Shown here: piece after piece, positions 59,867 through 64,000 of the stretch
How positions within the stretch are numbered: position 1 is the first letter of the stretch
How the letters are laid out: every line of letters begins with the position of its first letter
Made by a program: the position numbers and the translations under genes
Notes under the pieces: model-generated
Database searches by the model: none
What the model was told of the DNA's origin: nothing
The model's input: the letters and a program-made list of their open reading frames with translations, nothing else
From: Candidatus Nanosynbacter sp. TM7-075
Lineage (GTDB): Bacteria > Patescibacteriota > Saccharimonadia > Saccharimonadales > Saccharimonadaceae
Length of the DNA: 64,000 nucleotides
NCBI RefSeq assembly: GCF_022828255.1
Contig: NZ_JAJQJW010000002.1
Coordinates: 310,001 to 374,000 of the forward strand
Direction: 5' to 3'

Positions 59867-60829
59867 ATGAAGAAAAACTCTCAAGCACAGCTCCAGGGTA
59901 TGTTACTCGGCTTAGCCATAGGTGACGCTCTCGGTGCTCCTGTTGAACACGGTTACACAAGTGATGAGATTGCTGGTCGTAAAGAAGAATTGCGTCATAT
60001 GCACGATGAAGCACACTTTCCTCGTGGCGTCTGGACAGACGACACTTCTATGGCATTATGTTTAGCAGATAGCTTGCTGGAATGCGGCGGCTATGATTCG
60101 TGGAACGTTATGGATAAGTATTGCAAATGGCAATCAGAGGGCTACCGCTCGTATTTTGATTATGGCGAGGGTATCGGCATGCAGACGCTTATCATGCTGG
60201 ATATGTACGCTAGCGGTTACGCTATTGTTCACAAAACGATGAATCGGAGCGATGGTGCTGGCAACGGCGTTGTAATGCGTCTCGCACCAGTCGTGATAGC
60301 TGCCTACGGCAAACGAGATATTCGTGACGTGATACGACTTGCTCAAGTCTCTGCTAGAGAAACGCATTACTCCTATGAGGCTGAAGCTGCTGCTGAAGTA
60401 TTTGCTGCCATACTACACAACGCTATCCATCTAAAAGACAAAACATATATTATAGATGTTAGTAAGTATAGTACCGGCGCACACTACGACCAGCTGCTGA
60501 ACAAGCTAAAAGAGAGAGTTGAGACAGATAAGCTCAAGAATAAGCCGGGTTATGTTGTATACACCCTCCAGATAGCTTTATGGGGCTTTATGAACTATGA
60601 CACATTTGAGGATGGAATATTGGCAGTTATGTGTCTGGGCGGCGACGTCGATACAACTATGGCGGTGTACGGACAATTAGCTGGTGCATACTATGGACTT
60701 GATGCAATACCGAACGAATGGCGGCGTGATGTTTATCAAGGGAATGATATTATTGAACTAGCGGATAGCCTAGCCGCAATGGACGATTGCTCTGTCCTGT
60801 ATACACGGTTTGAGGAAGATGTGACTTAA
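59867..60829 (+). CDS. ADP-ribosylglycohydrolase family protein (DraG-like)
   Basis: 320 residues. MLLGLAIGDALGAPVEH, WTDDTSMALCLADSLLE (metal-binding TDDT), GNGVVMRLAPVV and CLGGDVDTTMAVYGQLAGA are the DraG motifs; the last is GGDxD with Val where Thr is usual (GGDTDT). It removes ADP-ribose from proteins, nucleic acids or small molecules. It is followed 25 nt later by an unknown gene, likely co-transcribed. Confidence 0.9.
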   Translation: MKKNSQAQLQGMLLGLAIGDALGAPVEHGYTSDEIAGRKEELRHMHDEAHFPRGVWTDDTSMALCLADSLLECGGYDSWNVMDKYCKWQSEGYRSYFDYGEGIGMQTLIMLDMYASGYAIVHKTMNRSDGAGNGVVMRLAPVVIAAYGKRDIRDVIRLAQVSARETHYSYEAEAAAEVFAAILHNAIHLKDKTYIIDVSKYSTGAHYDQLLNKLKERVETDKLKNKPGYVVYTLQIALWGFMNYDTFEDGILAVMCLGGDVDTTMAVYGQLAGAYYGLDAIPNEWRRDVYQGNDIIELADSLAAMDDCSVLYTRFEEDVT

Positions 60830-60854
60830 TACAAATTAGGAAGAGAATGACTAT

Positions 60855-61271
60855 ATGAACAAAATAACATTAGAAACCGCTCAGCAACTACTAGCCACAA
60901 AAGAGTTTAGCTACAAGGATATTAACCCAAGCGAAAGAGGAATATTCTTAGCGGCGCTTATTGAGAATGGTAAAGTCGCCAAAGAAGGAACTAACCACCA
61001 CTCAAATATCCCCAAAGGAACGCTGATTAGTGAGTGGTATTTACGGCATAAGCTAGGGCTGAGTGGAGTGATTAAGCACGACCTATACACTTCGCTTGAA
61101 CTATGGGAGTTAGATGATAAGCGATATCAAGTTATCTATTATAAAACCTTTGGCTTAGGTAATTATGTTGAAACAAAATCAGAATTCTATGACGATAAAG
61201 ACTCTGCTCGGGCTCGCCTTGACGAAGAATCTCGTAGACTTGAAGCAGAGTTATCTCGCCCTGAGCGATAA
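60855..61271 (+). CDS. Unknown soluble protein downstream of the DraG-like gene, 138 aa
   Basis: 138 residues, soluble, helical at both ends with a likely beta-rich centre (GTLISEWYLRHKLGLSG, LELWELDDKRYQVIYYKTFG). AGGAAGAG lies 9-10 nt before the ATG. Not recognised. Its proximity to an ADP-ribose hydrolase suggests, but does not show, a functional pair. Confidence 0.6.
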   Translation: MNKITLETAQQLLATKEFSYKDINPSERGIFLAALIENGKVAKEGTNHHSNIPKGTLISEWYLRHKLGLSGVIKHDLYTSLELWELDDKRYQVIYYKTFGLGNYVETKSEFYDDKDSARARLDEESRRLEAELSRPER

Positions 61272-61306
61272 AACCTAGAATCATCTTTTGCCAAAATAAG
61301 TCATGC

Positions 61307-61613
61307 TAGGTACTGCTACTTTTTGTGCTTGGATTGTTGTATGATAAAACAGATCTAATAAATGCGTATGATGACGATAAGGCAATGATAGCCGACTAGC
61401 TACAGCGACTAGAGCGTCAGCAAGCAATACGAGAGACTGATATTGATGTTGCTCTTGAGATTTGCGAGATGTAGATAGACAATGGGTACTGGCTTCGCCG
61501 AGCGCTAGGACAAGGTTCCAAAACATATTATTCCCACAGGGGGTTGATATATGACTATAAAAACCATAGGTTTGAAATCAGTGAAATCAGTGTATTTTAC
61601 AGAATACTACCAA
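61307..61613 (+). pseudogene. Decayed reading frame with in-frame stops
   Basis: One frame gives coherent protein-like text (LINAYDDDKAMIAD, LQRLERQQAIRETDIDVALE, IDNGYWLRRALGQGSKTYY) interrupted by two TAG codons and lacking a start. It looks like remains of a gene from the same accessory patch as the two genes before it. No family recognised. Confidence 0.4.
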
Positions 61614-61637
61614 CCAAAAAAGGCTCTCCAGAGCCTG
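61614..61637 (-). terminator. Terminator of tRNA-fMet
   Basis: Stem AGGCTC/GAGCCT with a 4-nt loop; on minus it is followed by a T run. Confidence 0.75.
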
Positions 61638-61649
61638 AAAAACCTTTCT

Positions 61650-61726
61650 TGGTGGCGGGGGTAGGATTTGAACCTACGACCTTTTGGTTATGAGCCAAAC
61701 GAGCTACCAGGCTGCTCTACCCCGCG
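61650..61726 (-). tRNA. Initiator tRNA-fMet (anticodon CAT)
   Basis: 77 nt with encoded CCA. The D-arm AGAGCAGCCTGGTAGCTC is that of bacterial initiators. The first base pair is a C1-C72 mismatch instead of C1-A72, which still marks an initiator. The anticodon stem is TTTGG/CCAAA, so only two G-C pairs are next to the loop rather than the usual three. Confidence 0.92.
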
Positions 61727-61769
61727 ATACATAATTATGATATCAGCTTAGCACAATAATTGCAACACC

Positions 61770-62195
61770 TTAGTGTTTATGACTATTGCCGCCAAATAGA
61801 AAGTTCATCCATTGCTGGAAATTGCTGTCAGTCCGTTTCGTGTTTGATGTGAATTTTTGTGTAGGCGTGGCGCTTTCGAAAGATTGGGTGATGAGCTGTT
61901 TTTCGCCAGGTAGACCTTTTCCCGTGCGCTGTCTAATAGTTAATTCTTGATACTCTTCGCTTTGATAATATTTCGATTCGTATTCCAGCAAGGCGACTTG
62001 TAATTTTTCTATTTCCACTTGCTGGCGTTTGTTGTCGATAGAGCGTTGCAATTCGTAATTTTTTTGCATTGATTCAATGGAGCCCCAAGCCCAACTCATA
62101 GCAATTAAAATCGCAGCAGCAATAACGACATTATTTAGGGTCAAATAGTCGTGCTGTATTCTGTAAATTAATCGTTTGAGTTTTAATTTGTTCAT
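61770..62195 (-). CDS. FtsB/DivIC-like septum protein
   Basis: 141 residues from ATG 62195; a GTG at 62219 behind a TACAAT box is another start. One helix at about 23-42 is followed by a coiled coil (QRSIDNKRQQVEIEKLQVALLE) and then YYQSEEYQELTIRQRTGKGLPGE, the FtsB/DivIC-type end. It probably links division proteins at the septum. C-terminal tail is polar. Confidence 0.75.
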   Translation of the reverse strand: MNKLKLKRLIYRIQHDYLTLNNVVIAAAILIAMSWAWGSIESMQKNYELQRSIDNKRQQVEIEKLQVALLEYESKYYQSEEYQELTIRQRTGKGLPGEKQLITQSFESATPTQKFTSNTKRTDSNFQQWMNFLFGGNSHKH

Positions 62196-62283
62196 TTTTG
62201 CAAATTTAATATCTACCACATAATATTGTAGCAGGAATGGTAAAAATATTCATCTTATGATTATCAAATTCGAATTCAGAATG

Positions 62284-62359
62284 TGGTGGGGGCGGCTGGG
62301 ATCGAACCAGCGACCAATCGGTTATGAGCCGACTGCTCTAACCCCTGAGCTACGCCCCC
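62284..62359 (-). tRNA. tRNA with anticodon CAT (elongator Met or Ile2)
   Basis: 76 nt, acceptor GGGGGCG/CGCCCCC, D-arm GCTC/GAGC, loop CTCATAA, T-arm GCTGG-TTCGATC-CCAGC, encoded CCA. The TTGGTC variable region resembles tRNA-Ile2 (lysidine-modified) but tRNA-Met cannot be excluded. Confidence 0.9.
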
Positions 62360-62389
62360 GTGAGACTTATTATAGCGCATCAGAGGTAA

Positions 62390-63760
62390 TTATAGAAGTT
62401 TTCCAGCGGCAATTCGCACGGCTTCTGACCAAGAAGTAAAACAATGCGGAGTGGACGCCAGCTCTTCGCTGGTAATTTTATGTCGAACAGCCAGGGCTAG
62501 CTCGGCTGCCATATCGCTAGCGTGCGGTCCGGCGATCGTTCCGCCTACGACAACTCGCTTCTTGTCAACGATCAATTTCACAAAACCTATTCGCTGGTCG
62601 GTAATATTGCTGCGTACGGTAGTCGTGAGCGGAACAATTGCTATTTTTGCGCTTATTCCTTTCACCTTACAATCATATTCATTCATTCCAATTTGAGCTA
62701 TTTCTGGCTGAGTAAATGCAACTTGTAGGCGTGGGGAATCATTGAATTTAATCTTATTATTATGTAGCAAATTATGAGCCGCAATACGACTCTGCGCTAA
62801 AGCTGTGTGGGTTTGGATGTTAGCGTCAGTTACATTTCCTGCGGCAAAAATATGCCGAGCGGAAGTTTGCAGGTAAGAATTAACCAAAATGCCATTTTCG
62901 GTATATTTTACGCCAGCATTTTCTAATCCTAAATCTGTCGCAGGCAATTGTTGGTCGGCAATTAGAATCTCATCAACGCGTACAGATTTTTCTATTCGCC
63001 CTTGCAGAAAAGTGACGCGCTTTTGTATAGATGATTTTTGTATAGCGATAATCTTAGTGCGAGCTAAGATTGAAATATTGCGATTTTTTGCGTCATTCGT
63101 AACCAAAGCACTGACTTCTGGGTCAAATGTTGATAATATTCTGGGCGATTTCTCTGCTACGTAAACTTTTGTTCCCAGGGTGGAGAAGATGTGCGCCAAT
63201 TCTAGTGCCGTAGCTCCCGCGCCAACAATGAACATGGTTTTTGGTGGGCGCTTTAAGCTAAAAATAGTTTTTGGAGTGTGGCAAGAAACGGCGCTTAACC
63301 CAGGTATTTCTGGAATTTGCCAATCAGATCCAGTTGCAATGAGAAATTTACGAGCAGACAAGTGTCTTCGATTGATAGCTATTTCATTCGGACTCAAGAA
63401 ATGCGCATTGCCAGCAAAAACACTAATGCCTTGCTTCTCGTAATAATAGCGATTACCACCAGCTCCAGTTCTCTTTACAACTTTGTCTTTCCAGGAGAGT
63501 AGAGAAGGGTAATTATACCCAACCGAGTTAGTGCGCAGCCCAAACTTAGCGGCATCTTTGGCTGTTTGATAAACGTTAAGAGCGTGAGTTAAGAATCCAG
63601 TTGGTACATCTCCCCAGTTTGGTGATTCCCCGCCGAATGTTGATTTTTCTACAACAGCAACTTTTTTTCCGGCACTTGCTAATATGCTGGCTGCAGGTGA
63701 GCCACCAGCGCCACTACCAATTACGATATAATCATAGTCAAAAGTTGGTTTTTGCGACAT
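62390..63760 (-). CDS. Pyridine nucleotide-disulfide oxidoreductase family flavoprotein without the redox disulfide
   Basis: 456 residues from ATG 63760, with AGGAG 5 nt upstream overlapping the previous stop. FAD motif YDYIVIGSGAGGSPAA, NAD motif TMFIVGAGATALELAHIFSTLG and FAD motif 2 HIFAAGNVTD are intact, and a dimerisation domain follows. At the place where relatives have GGTCLNVGCIPSK this protein has GGESPNWGDVPTGF: both cysteines are gone. It thus cannot use the classical dithiol. It may be an NAD(P)H oxidase, soluble transhydrogenase-like or quinone reductase. Confidence 0.82.
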   Translation of the reverse strand: MSQKPTFDYDYIVIGSGAGGSPAASILASAGKKVAVVEKSTFGGESPNWGDVPTGFLTHALNVYQTAKDAAKFGLRTNSVGYNYPSLLSWKDKVVKRTGAGGNRYYYEKQGISVFAGNAHFLSPNEIAINRRHLSARKFLIATGSDWQIPEIPGLSAVSCHTPKTIFSLKRPPKTMFIVGAGATALELAHIFSTLGTKVYVAEKSPRILSTFDPEVSALVTNDAKNRNISILARTKIIAIQKSSIQKRVTFLQGRIEKSVRVDEILIADQQLPATDLGLENAGVKYTENGILVNSYLQTSARHIFAAGNVTDANIQTHTALAQSRIAAHNLLHNNKIKFNDSPRLQVAFTQPEIAQIGMNEYDCKVKGISAKIAIVPLTTTVRSNITDQRIGFVKLIVDKKRVVVGGTIAGPHASDMAAELALAVRHKITSEELASTPHCFTSWSEAVRIAAGKLL

Positions 63761-63768
63761 CAAATCTC

Positions 63769-64000
63769 CTAAATTATGGTTTTATAATTTTTATATAAAT
63801 AAGCCGCGTCAGGATGTAGAGTTTTCATAATGCGTTGTGCTTGGCGGCGGATATCGGCAGAGGTTATTTCTGGGTGAGTTTCGCACCAATTCATAACGCC
63901 CAGAGTGACGGTTTTTGCAATGTCTTGAGCTTGACCTTCTGGTGTGCGAACGCTTAGACAGGTGGCAATTATGGAATTGTGGAGCTTATCTGGACTAAAC
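63769..64000 (-). CDS. ATP-cone domain protein (C-terminal part, runs off the window)
   Basis: 76 residues to the window edge. FSPDKLHNSII, VTLGVMNWCETHPEITSADIRRQAQRIM and DAAYLYKNYK follow an ATP-cone (PF03477-type) pattern as in RNR and NrdR. It could be the end of an ATP-cone regulator. Its stop lies within the RBS of the flavoprotein gene, so the two are coupled. Confidence 0.6.
   Translation of the reverse strand, partial: FSPDKLHNSIIATCLSVRTPEGQAQDIAKTVTLGVMNWCETHPEITSADIRRQAQRIMKTLHPDAAYLYKNYKTII

Noticed and set aside
61281-61526. Minus-strand frame after the 138-residue gene
   Set aside because: It is antisense to the better supported decayed plus-strand frame and shows no start site or domain.
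61307-61613. Stop-codon recoding (TAG read-through) in the decayed frame
   Set aside because: All other genes use TAG, TAA and TGA as true stops, there is no start codon, and the frame is next to other decaying accessory genes; a pseudogene is simpler.

Overview
The window looks like the chromosome of a small, AT-leaning, ultra-reduced Gram-positive-type bacterium of the Saccharibacteria (TM7) kind, probably an oral or host-associated epibiont. This is an inference from gene content: a complete arginine deiminase operon, sortase with sortase-type substrates, an LTA-synthase-like enzyme, anaerobic nucleotide reduction, many small membrane proteins, and no visible amino-acid or nucleotide de novo pathways. 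No rRNA gene is present. The standard code is used throughout (UGA acts as stop).

Layout. 1-3105 (minus): polysaccharide cluster (glycosyltransferase, sugar-phosphate transferase, O-antigen-ligase-like protein). 3.1-4.1 kb: LexA-like regulator, tRNA-Asn, a hypothetical gene. 4.1-10.3 kb: cell-surface module with two tandem GH16 glycosidases, one carrying leucine-rich repeats and a sortase signal, a large sortase-anchored surface protein and the sortase. 10.3-17.6 kb: APH-like kinase, then an nrdD-nrdG-oxidoreductase-acidic Cys-cluster protein operon behind two NrdR-type boxes. 17.6-19.1 kb: peptidoglycan/polysaccharide deacetylase. 19.1-24 kb: accessory island with a mosaic of gene fragments, a GMP-kinase-like protein, a CTP-synthase/ITPase fusion and an ABC-2 exporter. 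24-28.5 kb (minus): DsbA-like protein, membrane CxxC protein, methyltransferase, ClpB under a CIRCE element. 28.5-33.9 kb: galE, LtaS-like protein, a polar amino-acid ABC importer, Nudix hydrolase. 34-38.6 kb: tRNA-Pro, heterodimeric ABC exporter, TraB/TIKI-like protein. 38.6-39.9 kb (minus): a candidate graspetide RiPP locus (ATP-grasp ligase plus a 36-residue precursor). 40-45.4 kb: TylF-like methyltransferase and the arginine deiminase operon arcA-arcB-yfcC-type antiporter-arcC. 45.4-51.3 kb: two CorA paralogues, a candidate small RNA/sORF, a second DsbA, a CBS-pair protein, AspS. 51.3-58.9 kb: a gene interrupted at a G9 tract, N-formylglutamate amidohydrolase-like protein, VIT1/CCC1 protein, small envelope proteins, MscS, TrmB, MazG-like, MurC. 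58.9-64 kb: a small Cys-motif protein, ADP-ribosylglycohydrolase with an unknown partner, a decayed gene, tRNA-fMet and tRNA(CAU), an FtsB-like protein, a disulfide-less flavoprotein and the start of an ATP-cone protein.

A striking global feature is that many first-of-operon genes have a TATAAT-like box ending 6-7 nt before the start codon and no Shine-Dalgarno, so they are probably leaderless, whereas operon-internal genes and a minority of first genes carry clear AGGAGG-type sites. The gene set points to a fermentative or scavenging anaerobe that imports amino acids, gains ATP from arginine, and invests in surface proteins and exporters.
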